Below are positions 41,001-52,540 of a stretch of 64,000 nt of DNA, in pieces (within the stretch, counting starts at the first letter, position 1; the number at the start of each line of letters is the position of its first letter). The notes under the pieces were generated by a model, which searched no databases, was not told the DNA's origin, and saw only the letters and a list, made by a program, of their open reading frames with translations. The position numbers and the translations under genes were made by a program. The DNA comes from Opisthorchis felineus. Its lineage: Eukaryota > Platyhelminthes > Trematoda > Opisthorchiida > Opisthorchiidae. Location of the stretch: contig SJOL01004581.1 of NCBI GenBank assembly GCA_004794785.1, positions 185,336 through 249,335 on the forward strand, read 5' to 3'.

Positions 41001-41854
41001 GTAGTTGTAAACACTCTTAATGGTAAAGACCGTGGCAAATTTATCGGCTACAAGCTGCCGCGATTTGCACAGCGTTCCATACTTCAGCAGGGTCGTACAA
41101 CTGCCCAACTCTTCGTCGGTTAGTCACCAATTTACATGAAGTTGGTCGTACAAAACTTGGTCACCTCATAATTATGTTCGAGATCATAGGACATGACTGA
41201 TAGATGGTCCCCTTGTCTCCTTAGACAAAACTGTACCGAACAACCGGTGCTTCATGTGCTGTCTGTTGTTAGCAAACACGACCAGCTTACTAACTTCTTC
41301 TGATCTCTTGAATTTCGCTTGGTTTTTGGTGTTCACCTGCTGCAGCTATGGTTTAACCTATTCGTGAAGGCTAACAGCACTGGCGCTTCTTTTACACCCT
41401 GCACGCACACCTAACATATAATTAACTCACATGCATTCACTTAACGCCTTCTCAACTGCCGGACAGCCGGCGATTTTTCTATAAACATGTCGCAAGCCAA
41501 ACCCACAAATTGCTGAGCCACAGCAGGGCAACAATAATGCGCGCCAAAAATTACGATGGGCCAACTTTTAAAATAAATTCCAACAAAAAAAGCAGATCAA
41601 GTTTGTTTTTGGTTTGAGCATACATACAACAAAATGCCAAAGTTTGGTGCAAACATTTTAATTCGAAACAACGGTTTGAAATTCGAATATGCAGGATGGG
41701 GGACGTCCATCCGATGCGCTTTTCACAGACAGTTTTCGTTGCTTTTCGGAAGCACAGAGTGCGCCTAGTTACACTGACTACCTGTTTAAAGAAAGATACC
41801 ACTGATGAAACATGCGAGTAGTCTGTGGCCTTCTCGAAACCCCAACCCCGCGTC

Positions 41855-42074
41855 TAGTGTAAGGTAAAGCTTATTGCAGAAATTGTGCACTGCTTTGCAG
41901 TGTTCGCTTACAATTGCGTGATGGTCAATGAATATCCATGATTGCTCCAGAAGACGCGTGCGAATATTCAGTTTTTAAAATTATGTGCATATGAGACGCT
42001 TGCTTTCCTATCTAATAGTTTATAACCGCCTAGTTGGTGTTTGCTAATAAACGACTTTGCGGCGGAGGGCTTAC
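41855..42074 (-). repeat. Right terminal inverted repeat of the MULE
   Basis: It is the reverse complement partner of 39429-39650. Beyond 42074 the similarity ends abruptly, which defines the element's edge. Confidence 0.8.
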
Positions 42075-42387
42075 CCCATTTACACATGTATCCATACGTT
42101 TGCATATCATTTTGTGCTCACTTGTTACCACTTCTAGGAAGCTATGTTTCCTGACTGCCATGCCGATTGTGCTATTGTTTTGCACGCTCTGCTCGATTCA
42201 TGGCGTTTATTAGCCCGTTTGTTCTCAGTGCAGCATCTACCGCCCTCACCCGTCTGCCCCTACCGTTTACTAAACGCAAAGGGCGATTCAATAATCTGGT
42301 AAGACCCTTAGCTGCACTGGTACAGTTAAAGATGCTGACGGTGTAAAGGGTTCCATTTCAGTGAAGCCAAAAGTCCTTGTTCCACTT

Positions 42388-44340
42388 GTTACAATAATAA
42401 TAGGTTTATTCTCCAACTTGTAGGTAACATTCCGATTGAGGCATGATCGGGTCCTTAAAACCTGAACGTGGCAGGCAACAACACAACGGGGCATGTCTTT
42501 GATGTGAGACGCCACTGCAGTTGTGGGAACCGAAAAAACTGGGCAATGGACACGAGGCAATACTAGTTCAAAGATGAAGCCAGCTGACATGAGCTAAAAC
42601 TGAAAACCATTGCCGCCCATGAGTGACCTTGGGCGGTTGAGTAAATGACTAGGGTTACATAAAGCGAAAATGGAGATGGAGATGGAAAAATTCGAAGTGG
42701 AGATAAATGGCAAGTTTCGTCTCAAAAATATAGTCTAAATTGAAACTGAGTAGACTCACTGGTGTCAATGTTGTGGGGAAGTCAGGTGTGAAGGATAGTT
42801 TTGGTGGGAAGATAGTGCGAATGCTTAGGGCCAGACGAACACCGTAAATGAAACTGAACCTGTGTAAGAGGCAAACCAAAATTGCAGCAGGAAACTAGGT
42901 TGGTTGGAAGGAACTCTCCCGCGATAGGTGACTTACTCACGCCTAATAGGCTACGCTGGTTAGGACATGTACTCCACATGCCAAAAGAGCGTCTGCCTTG
43001 CAGAGCTGTAGTGCCCAGCAATATGCTGAATAGAAGCGACCGAGAGGTGGGTAGTATATGACCTGGCAACGAAGCGTGAAAACTGAAACTGAGTCGGGTC
43101 GGAAACTGCTGCCTCCATGGGTGGGGACCCTGGGACTCAACTGACCAACGGTTAATGGCACTGGCAGAAATGACCTTATCGGGCAGTCAGTGGCGCCGAT
43201 GCATCAAAGCTATCGCCTTCAATGCGCAGCTACCCAGTTCTCAAACTAATCAAATGTGCCATCGCCTCCAAGGCCTGGCTGTATTTTCCGCACTATCCCA
43301 CTTTCCGGTGATCCAGACGGTAGCAGCTGGAATCAGCATGTTTATGGTACACGTTTTGTGGTTGATAAATTAAAAGTGATGAAATTTTAGATTATTTTAG
43401 TGCTCCGGAAAGCAATCTGTTGACTTCGGATAATAGTAGACCACATCAGTTAGAGAGGACACAAAACTGTATGCTACAAGTCAACGATTAAAGATATGCA
43501 GTACAGCAAACAAAGGCATCTAAAGAGACACGGACTTTCCTCGGTTCGGCTCGCGCTGCTTATCTGTGATGGGTATGTGCGAGTTCTTATCCACACAGAG
43601 AGAGGCTTCTCGGAGCTGAGAAGGTAGTTTTGTGTTGCACGATAGAGACTGAACTCATTGGATACTTCAGATACACAGTGTGCCGAATAACTAATGTGAA
43701 AGAGGTTTAGAACGAGGCGGTTGGGGCCAGGTCAAAAATTTGTTTGTAGTTGCGATTAGAGTCTTGAGTGGGCGAGAGGTTGTGGTCGAGCTTCTGAAGA
43801 AAATAGTTGCGGCAGCGCCATCAGACTGGCTGTGGCAGAGCCATGCCATCATCGCACTGACATACTTCGGTTTCTGGACAGCCCCGTAACGGTCTTCTTG
43901 TTTGCCGCAATCGGAGAGGGGATACGCATTTCCGTGACAGCTGGATCCTGGCTAGACGAGAAGATTGACACAGATAGAGTCAGGCCGATGCCGAATCACG
44001 GATGTTTCTATTCAATTGAAGGACCATGTAAGTGCAGACCAAGGACCAGCCTGGCTGAATGAATAACGTTTGTGTGGGGCATTTATGCAACCACAGACGA
44101 AGTTTGAAGCTTGGAAGGAGGCGGAATAAGGAAGGAATAGAATGAGAGCAGTAGCGTCTTGTGAGTACCGGGGGGAATCAGATAAAACGGTGTCCAATAG
44201 AAAAAAATCTAAAAGAGAATGACAGCAAGCTAAATGACCCCAGGAAAGGGTGGATATTATGGGCTGACCTAGAAACCAAGTACTAGTTTGGCCAGAGTTT
44301 AACCACCTGTCGTCAACACCATACCTGTAGCAAACGTTCC
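42388..44340 (-). repeat. (TTA)n-tailed repeat, copy R1 (with LINE insertion)
   Basis: The minus-strand 3' tail is at 42405-42390 (TATTATTATTGT) after a GAATAAACC block. Moving 5', it carries the family landmarks CTCCATCTCC.., GACGAAACTTGCCATTT, CACTGGTGTCA.. and then ACGGGGCTGTCCAGAAACCG at 43891-43872. Further on are GGTACTCACAAGACGCTAC and AGTACTTGG near 44300. A LINE fragment (42930-43230) interrupts it. No protein family is recognised. Confidence 0.75.
42930..43230 (+). mobile_element. LINE C-terminal fragment nested in repeat R1
   Basis: The plus strand reads [19 protein letters not shown], then after a frame change [19 protein letters not shown] and SGSQWRRCIKAIAFN. This is the family B tail, inserted in opposite orientation to the surrounding R1 copy. 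Confidence 0.8.
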
Positions 44341-45598
44341 GTTTTTTCCTTAAAGGACTGTATCCTGTCTGATGACTCCTATAACTCTCTAGGCCTTATT
44401 GATCTCATCCCACCTCATCTTCTTCCCAATCTTCGACCAGCGGTAATACGTGCTATGAACGTCCTGTTTGGCCGTTATCCACTCCACCCGATCTGTGCAT
44501 TACACCTGAAGGGATCCCCGATTGGAAAAAGAAGAGGAGGAAACAAATACTTCCTGCAATAGCACACTGGTCTTGCTGTCCCTGCGGAATCCCCTGGCAA
44601 ACCCACAACATCCCGCTGCTCACAGAACTGCATGTCCCAGCCCAACTACCTCAATCACGACGTCCGTCACGGGGCTGTCCAGCAACTGAGGTATCTGAGT
44701 GCAGCGACGGTACGGCACTGTCATACCCAGTTTGATAGCATACCCGCAACTGTTCACTCCCCACTTTGACTGCGCCCACTCGTCCCCTTACCTACAACCA
44801 CAATAAAAACCTTCATGTTGTCCCAGCCACCCCCGGGAGCGTTCATTCCAATCTGTTGAACTTCCATCGGACCTAAACATCTCGGTGTCTTTTACTTTGT
44901 ACTCCTCACAAAGCCAGTCATTTTCCGCGCAGTTCGTGTTCCCTCTTGTGTTTGCGTGAACTCCTTCCCCCAAGGAAACTTTACACCCGACCCTGCTTTA
45001 GTAGCAACACTAGTGAGTCTCTCCAGTTTCACTCCACAATCTGATTCTGAGTTCCCTACTACCATTTATCCGTACCGCATATTTCCCCACTTACGCTTTT
45101 CGTGTCTCTGACCATACGCCCAACAGCCCAAGACTACGAAGCCTCAGTAACGGTTTTAGGCTTCAGTTCAAATCGGCCGGCCAGATCGTGCCAGTTCTGC
45201 TTCCTCTCCTGATCCGTTATTCTGGTTGCACTTTTTCTGCAGGTTGAAGTATTTTTAATTATTTTTATCATGTACCGGGCAGGAAGCCTCTTGCTATGCC
45301 CTCCCTCGTATTGTTTTTGCCAGCCACTTTCAAATCTTAACGATAGTATCTTGTCTCATCTGATATGTTCCCCATGAGAAAGAATGAGCCCTTGTAATTT
45401 CGGTTCCCTACTTATGCCGCCTCGGGCGTGACCAAGTCTACTTCGGATAATGCCTACTTCATGTCGCTGTCCCCTTTCCACGAAATTCCCGGTACCCGCA
45501 AACCCCACCAGTCGTGCTCTTATTCTGATTGCAACTTTATGATCATGCCTGAAGGTATGCTACCCACTAGTTGGAAATAAACATTATTATTATTACTA
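44341..45598 (+). repeat. (TTA)n-tailed repeat, copy R2
   Basis: It is a plus-strand copy with ACGTCCGTCACGGGGCTGTCC at 44660, a CTTTACACCCGACC...CACTAGTGAGTCTC block near 44985-45020, and the end GTTGGAAATAAACATTATTATTATTA at 45571-45596. It abuts R1 head to head. Its region 44973-44788 shows a chance minus-strand frame only. Confidence 0.72.
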
Positions 45599-45600
45599 AC

Positions 45601-45980
45601 TTTGGGAAGGTAAGGACTTAACCGTCGAGACAGCTAGCAGGGAGGCTAGCCGTTGGACTAGTTGGAACAGGCGATTACATGATGAGATTACATGGTGGTA
45701 ATTTTTAGCTCAGCAAAAAATCCAACCAAAGGGTCTCCGTTGTGTAAAAGGGGCGTTAATGTAAACAGGGAGAGCAGACAAATGATAAGCGGTTGGGCAA
45801 CAGCTTCCGAGATAATGGATAAGAACCGTAGTTTAACTAGAATCTACTACCTCAGCTTAAAAGAAAGGTAAGAGCAGGGGGCGCCAGTCACCAAATCACT
45901 GCTGTCAGCTCCAAGAAACAAATGGTGCATGGCAAAAGAAACACACAGCACTGCCCTAAGACCGTCATTCTATTGACATT
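45601..45980 (-). repeat. (TTA)n-tailed repeat, 5' fragment R3
   Basis: Its first 60 nt (45601-45663) are the inverted partner of 46768-46830, and its later part (ACTGCTGTCAGCTCCAAG at about 45900) recurs at 54150 in copy R5. It is a 5'-end fragment lying just after the R2 tail. Confidence 0.6.
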
Positions 45981-46767
45981 CCGTTAAATCATCCAGTTTA
46001 TCGGGATTTGCCCATTAGCGGACTGAGCATTCTATCATGGCCCGCCGTCATGGTTCTTCGAACTAAGTTACGCTGAACCCCACCTCCCCAGAGTGGGGGT
46101 CGAAAGTCGCCCCCATGGTTTTTGAAGCGCGCTATTTTTCCATCCTAATGCACGCCAGGTCCATGCAACTACCCCAAAACACTAAACCCGGATATGAACT
46201 GGCAGCCGTCGTCATGAAGCTATCTCATTTGGGAAAAAAGGTTTGCCGATTATGCTGACCATGTGTACTTGGTCGCAGGCGCGTTTTAGATTTTTGCCCA
46301 TAGAAAATGTAGAATCCTATTTGACAACAGATGTGCTCAACTATTCGAAGCTGTTTTTCTGCTTTATTCGGTCACAAAATGAAAAAGCTCTGTGTTGCTA
46401 TCAGTGTACCTCCGCACGGTGATGGAATTTCAGCAATACAAGCAGCCTCATGTTCTCTTCATCTCTGTCCTCCTTGTAGAATCACCAAATATTGTCAGAT
46501 TTTTCAAGTTCTACTAAATATCTACCGTAAATAATGAGCCTGGTGGCCACCTGGAATACTTATTGCCTTTCTGTTCAGTTCGCGTAGTTTGTTCCGGCCA
46601 CACTGCGGTCCCTATCTTATATCTCGGAAGCTGTCGCTCGACCGATCATTATCTGCCTGGTGTACTTCTTCCCATTAACGCTTCCACATTTAGCACAACG
46701 GAGAACATCTGATTGGATTCTTTAGCTGAACTAAAAACTACTACATTCCCCTGTCATCGTCCGTACT

Positions 46768-48082
46768 AGCTAGTCCAACGGCTAGCCTCCTAGCTTGCTA
46801 TCTCGGCGGCTAAGTCTCCCCCTTTCCAAAATTACACGACTTTTACCCTGGCCTTGCGCCTTCTGGTCGACACGCCCAGCGCAAACACGAGAAACCACTC
46901 TTACCACTAATGATAGTTTCTTGCACCACGCCATGTAGAAGCCCACTAGTAATAATTTGTTGTGTCCTCATACTACGTCAGCTACCCCAGCCAGTCCTTG
47001 GTTGCCAGGCCAGCCAACGGAAATGCACTCTTTTATAGGTTTATTTAGCTTGCTGTCACCCCCTTTGGACTTTTTTCTATTGGGCATCGTTTTATCTGCT
47101 GCCTCCCGGCACTCATCAGACGCTACTGCTCTCATCTTATTTATACCTCATTCCATCCTCTTCCCAGGATTCGAAATTCGACAGTAGCTGCTACGGATGC
47201 CCTTTACGGCCGCCGTTGATTCACACCGTCTGGTCCCCGATTTACACCCACATAGCCCTACAAACGAATTGAAATTACCCATGGCTCTACGTAGACCAGG
47301 CTTTACTCGTGCCGCCTAACCCAGATCCAGCAGCCACAGGAATGCGCATCCACTGTCAGATTGCCCAACACTGACGTCCGTTACAGGGCTGTCCAGAAAC
47401 CGATGTCAGCGCAATGATAGAACATCACTATCATACCCAGCCCCATGGCATTCCCGCAGCTATTTTCTTTCTACCCTCGACCTTTACCTCCCGCTCACTC
47501 GGGCCTATAATTACAACTACGAACAAGTATTTCACCCAGCCCAAACTTCCACTGGGACGAGTTCGTTCTAACTTGCTGAAACCATTGTACGGATTTAACC
47601 GTCCTGATGTTCTGCTGCAATTTCAGTCTGCCCTTTCCACAAGTTCAACGATTTCACTTACATTTTTCGTTCGGCCCTGTGCAGTAGCACTATTTTCTCG
47701 TCCAAAATAATCTTTACACCTGACTTCTCTACAATAGTGACACTAGTGTGTCCACTTGCTTTCTGCATAAACCGTATTTCTGAGACGAAACTTGTCATTT
47801 GTCTCCTTCAGTTTCCTTCATCCCCAGCTTCTTGTTCTTTGTTAACCTGGCCATTTACTTGACCGCCCAAGACCACTCATGGGCAGTAACGATTTCTCCG
47901 TATTAGGTTACGTCAACCGGGTTCATTTTTGTACTGGTCGTACCTCATGCTCCATTGTTTTAGTATTCTGGTTCCCTCCCCGATGTGTTGTTGCTCGCCG
48001 CGTTTAGGTTATAGCGACTTGATCATGCCTCAGTTAGCACGTTTCCTACCAGTTGGGAAATAAGCTTCTTATTATTATTACT
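46768..48082 (+). repeat. (TTA)n-tailed repeat, copy R4
   Basis: It begins with TAGTCCAACGGCTAGCCTCC and passes TTTTTTCTATTGGGCATCG, GACGCTACTGCTCTCAT, GGGCTGTCCAGAAACCG (about 47387) and CTTTACACCTGACTTC (about 47713). It ends AGTTGGGAAATAAGCTTCTTATTATTATTA at about 48080. Nearly every landmark of the family is present, so it is the best reference copy (about 1.3 kb). Open frames in it are short and not conserved between copies. Confidence 0.78.
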
Positions 48083-48429
48083 CCTAAGCAGCAATAAGCT
48101 TCTTTAAAGGTGTATTTTATGGAGCCTGCTGTTTAGCCGATAGGTGTTCGTTCCTCCAAAGCCCTCATCTGAGGGACAAACATTTTCACGTAAAAGAGTG
48201 GCATCTTGTTATGTGCGTGCTTATACTAAAAACATCATACTCTGCCTTAGTTTAGTTGGAGTATCTATTGAGTAAGTGACGCATAGTTTGGTTTTACTGT
48301 GGCAGATGATACGCCTTCGGTGCCGGCCAAACTCTGGGAGACCGAACGTGTGCTTGCGCTGCAGTAATGCGAAGGTCACTATGGCCACATATGCTTCTCC
48401 AGATGACAGCAGAAAGCACTGTTCCAACG

Positions 48430-49245
48430 CTTCCTGGATGTAGTAAACGTCGGTAGAACACACACGACAAATCTTGTTGGGTGAGTTCGTTTAAAGCAAC
48501 TAATGTCTGGCATGTAGATACAAGCACTATACCTTCCTGATCAAGGATGGCATGGGTAACGGACGTCCGGTTATGTATGCCTTCGTGGAAAACGAACAGT
48601 TTGCTCCCATGCGTAAACTTCGAGTTGTTCAGAAATATGATGGACGAACGATATCCCATGAAGACGTTTGTGGTGGACAAGTTGGCGGCACAAATGAGGG
48701 CAGCGAGAAAAGTGCTCGGCTGCGATGACGTGTTGTGCTTCTTCCAAATTCGAAAGGCGAACAGGAAGCACGTGTGTATCATATAAACTCTACGTAAATT
48801 TTGATCGCAGACACACTCCGCGAATGGCCTGCACATATTTCACCGGATGGTTCACCTGAACAATGCCGCACAGTGGGTTTTCTGTTAACCATAATACGAG
48901 CACACAGACTCCGACAAGATCTACAACTGCCACGCCGCAAGAACCTACGAGTTGTCGCTTACCTTACGGCCCACCGGTTGTACACCGGTTGTGCGTGCCC
49001 GCAAATGAGCTGAGCACGTACTACCCGGGATGATTCATTTTGGTAATGTGGCCAACAACCTTCTGGATAGCGCAACCGGTCGCCTGAAAAACCGGGTGCA
49101 TTACTCAGGCACACTGGAGCACGCCATACACAATGTCTTCCGGCAGGCCGAGTGGCTCATGATACGTAGGTCGTATCACTGCGACCGACGGGAAATCCTG
49201 GAGGGCAACGGCTACGTTCTGAACGTTGTCTGTTGAATGACCACG
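48430..49245 (+). pseudogene. MULE transposase fragment (copy 2)
   Basis: The plus strand reads YKHYTFLIKDGMGNGRPVMY, AFVENEQFAPMRKL, then after a frame shift DERYPMKTFVVDKLAAQMRA, GCDDVLCFFQIRKANRKHV. Further on, at 49030-49236, it reads GNVANNLLDSATGRLKNRVH, TLEHAIHNVFRQAEWLM and YHCDRREILEGNGYVLNVV. This covers the catalytic core and the NN.LE...GRLK region of Mutator-like transposases. The His of the usual FH is Gln here. It is frameshifted and dead, with no inverted repeats recognised around it. The minus-strand frame 48836-48294 is a shadow. Confidence 0.82.
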
Positions 49246-52200
49246 TATGCGCGTTCCCTCGTTTTGAGGCACTTGCGACCGCAACCCCCAGGCTGCATTA
49301 TCATAGTGTTGGAACAAACAAGATGAGGTCAATCTACGTTAACTAGTCTATGTTTCCTGGTGCAAACACCCAGGTGCACCCACACGGTTGGTACCTGTGC
49401 TGGAGAGTTCACAAGTCCCTCCTACAAGGACATTTGGCTCCCCTGCATCTATTTGCTCTGTGTATTTAGAGAGCGACCGGTTCCAAGCAGTGAGCAACAT
49501 TCTTCATAGATGTTTTCTTAGGTTGATTCCCTATCCACATACGATGGCTGTTGGTTCACAACCTACCGGAACAATGTATAACCCTGACACTTGTTCCCAA
49601 GCCACCACCGACAGGTTTAGATGGCCCAGGTAAACAACCGAACCGAGTTGTGGATAAGCCTTCTGGACTCAAACCCAGGAGGGCCACATCCATTATTAGG
49701 TAGTTGGTTGTTCAGGGACAAACCCTGTTTCGCCAAGGCTAGACGTCTGCTACTGTGAACCTGTCGTCGGTGGTCGAGGATACCGCACCTCAGCCCAGGT
49801 GGCGGTCTAGGGACACAGACTTAAGCTTTTGTGTGTTTTGTGACCTTCCAACTAGTACCAGTGACCGCTGGTGTGCAACGGACTGCGTATAATATCACGT
49901 CAACTGTTGTGATGGCAATATCATATTACAACTTGAACATTTACTCACCCTAAAAAATCACCGATGCTGAGAAGTTGCAGGATGACCTATTGGACATAGA
50001 CATTCTTAACTATTATTTGCTAACCTTCAAAACGACGTTGTTCTAGATAAATCGCTTCCATTAGGCAAATACTGAGCAGCCGATGGAGTAAAAAACAAAA
50101 CTGTGGCAACTGAAGAGCGAGTTCAGCCTAGGAGTCGTATCACCAAGTGTCAAACGGGGACCCTGTGGGTCAACATCAGAGACCACTACAGGATCGACCA
50201 GAATTTGGAAGCAGGGGGTGCCAGACTCAAAATTCTACTGGTCATTGACCAATCAGGATACAGGAGAAAGGACCAACGAACGGTGCTGCTCGAACGAGCA
50301 ACCAATCATGATCGAATATCACTCCTTTCTAGTAGCACTTTTGTTCACACACACAACACCAATAAGCGCACAAGAGTGGACCCACAGCTATGCCCCACTG
50401 CACCGGTGACGCCAGCTTAGCTGGTGGCAAAAGGTTATCGAATTATCCATCTCAGTAAACGAACTAACGACAAGAACTCAACGGAAAGAGGATCAACAGC
50501 CGTATTCATCCAAAAAACAAAGCTTACTTAACTAGGGGGGATAAAATTTGTACCGTTCACTTTGTCTGTGCTCTCCTGTTTTGACCGTCAGTATGAAATG
50601 ACGCGCATGCGCCATTTACACTTCATAAGGTGTATCAGCTGATAAACTGATCACATCTTTTGTCTGTGTACATGGGGCTTAATTTGCGGGCACAGTCTGG
50701 TGTCAGCTAGACCAAAGTCCATTTAGTCCCGTATGCAATCAAAAATGCCGTATGTGAAATGATGCACTGAGTTATAATAAACATCATCAAGACATCTAAT
50801 TAAGTCCTAAGTAAAGACCTGCTGTTTGCACCTACAAAAACTGCCCTCGTCCGCACTCTTAGAGTCATCCAGGTTGCAACCAGATAGCACAATCTCTTTG
50901 AAACATAAAACCAGCAACCATGTGCTCATCCCCTTCAAATGGAATAAAAACAAGAAAAATCTGCGCTGCTGACTCATCAGCACTCATTGTGGACTCCTGG
51001 ATTCTACAATGAATCGGCTTAGCATTTCAGGGGAGGCCAAATATACAGGTCATTTCGGCCACCTGTTGAAAAGCAAAAACAATCACAGTCTTCAACTTGG
51101 TAGAAATGCGTGAAAATAGTCCTGTTTGTTTGCGGCATTTGCAACATTTTAAATGTACAGCAAATTGGGCCGCGTAGGAGATGTGTGGGACGGACCCGTG
51201 GAAAAATGATCTTATCTTTGGGGCATGTAAACTGCAGAGATCTGACGAATGAAACCGAGCACTGCAAACAGCATATATGCACGGAAGTTTGGTGTTGAAA
51301 ATGTTTTGGACGGCAGCGTTCAAAGACTATAGGAAGAGAGAAAACTTGGCTATTTATCAGGGCGTTGGTTAAAGGAATCCCATCATTCCCGCAGCAACCT
51401 AGCATAAACACGCGAATAGATAAGATAACCCGCAGCAGTTTATGGAGTGTTGTATTATTTGGGGTGAAAAATGGATGGTTATAACGTTAGTAGAACCTGC
51501 TGCTTGAAGGAACCCCGATATAATTAGTCAGCTGGACAAGGCCTTTAGATCAAAAGCATTTGTTTTAGATGGGCAAACCGTACACCGGCAGTTCTCTTAG
51601 GCTTCCTAAAACGAAATGCCAGTGGATCTACGTTATACCTGACCTATTTTCCTGTCTTGATAATATACATTTTGCTTCTTTCAAAAGAGTGTTAAGTGGA
51701 TTTTCCTAGTAACCAACGGATGTTTGCGCTTGATATCCAGAACTTGGGTTATTCGACAGCCACACTGACGGGTGAGAACATGAAAGCGAACTGACCAGCG
51801 GATCTCTAGTCACCACCAGAACTCGGGTGGCCACTTAAACCCTGAATCAATATCCAAAGGCAAAGATGCGCTGGCAGCCATGCAGACCAGGAAAAATACG
51901 AAACTGAAGTATCAGTAACCTCTTTAAGTCTAAACGCCAGGTAATGCAGTCCCAGGCGACGATCAATTATTGGTTCCACGCCTAGTAAAACTGAATACCA
52001 ACCAAAAATTTCAAATCCGTCTTTCATAATACAAAACATCGCGAGACTTAAGTAAACCTTCAGTCACCGCCTGTCATTTACCCAGCGCGTTTTTTGGTTA
52101 TCCTAGCCACGGAGTTGCTTAACCATTGGTCTCCTTATCTGTTTACAGCCGTTTTATAGAACGGTTCACCAGGAAGACTGCCGAATTTTCCGAGAAAGTC

Positions 52201-52530
52201 ACCGGCAGATGGTTCACTTTGAGGGCGCAGAAATGTTGTATGTGAAAATACTTGGAAAGTTGATGACAGGCGGCGACGTCGAATGCTGCTCTGTGCACAT
52301 CAATCTAGAATGGGCGCCATCTCTACACCGAATAAAAGTACGCTGCTGTGAACAAGATAGTCTAGTGTCGATTCGGAGAGGCGGAATTAATGGGGATAAG
52401 ATACCGTAATTGGAAGCGACAGTGATCGGGTAACGAAGTTACGGCAGGATTTAATCAACTGTGTTTCCGGGGGGTAGGTAAGGAATGAGTTAGTAAAAGT
52501 GAGTCTGGGTGTAGTTTCTTTGCTTAGATT
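49246..52530. other. No feature recognised
   Basis: Open frames here (for example plus 50103-50420 and minus 51411-51019) have no recognisable motif, and no LINE, SINE, MULE or (TTA)n-family landmark was found. Confidence 0.4.
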
Positions 52531-52540
52531 TGTTTAGCTT

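Larger units (their letters stand above)
39429..42074 (-). mobile_element. Mutator-like (MULE) DNA transposon with about 220-bp terminal inverted repeats
   Basis: The left end (39429-39650) and the reverse complement of the right end (42074-41855) align over their whole length. They share GGAAAGCCC/GGTAAGCCC at the tips, GTTTATTAG, ACCAACTA, ATATGCAC, ACGCGTCTTCT, GGATATTCATTGAC and ATCACGCAATTGTAA. By eye about three-quarters of positions agree. Long TIRs with a MULE transposase between them are the classic Mutator layout. The internal transposase is broken and no convincing 8-11 bp target duplication was seen, so this is an old, immobile copy. Confidence 0.82.

Noticed and set aside
40524..41123. 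199-codon plus-strand open frame that resembles the minus-strand frame 48836-48294
   Set aside because: The resemblance is real, but both are antisense to MULE transposase remnants; the recognisable protein (C.F...KAI.KH) is on the opposite strands.
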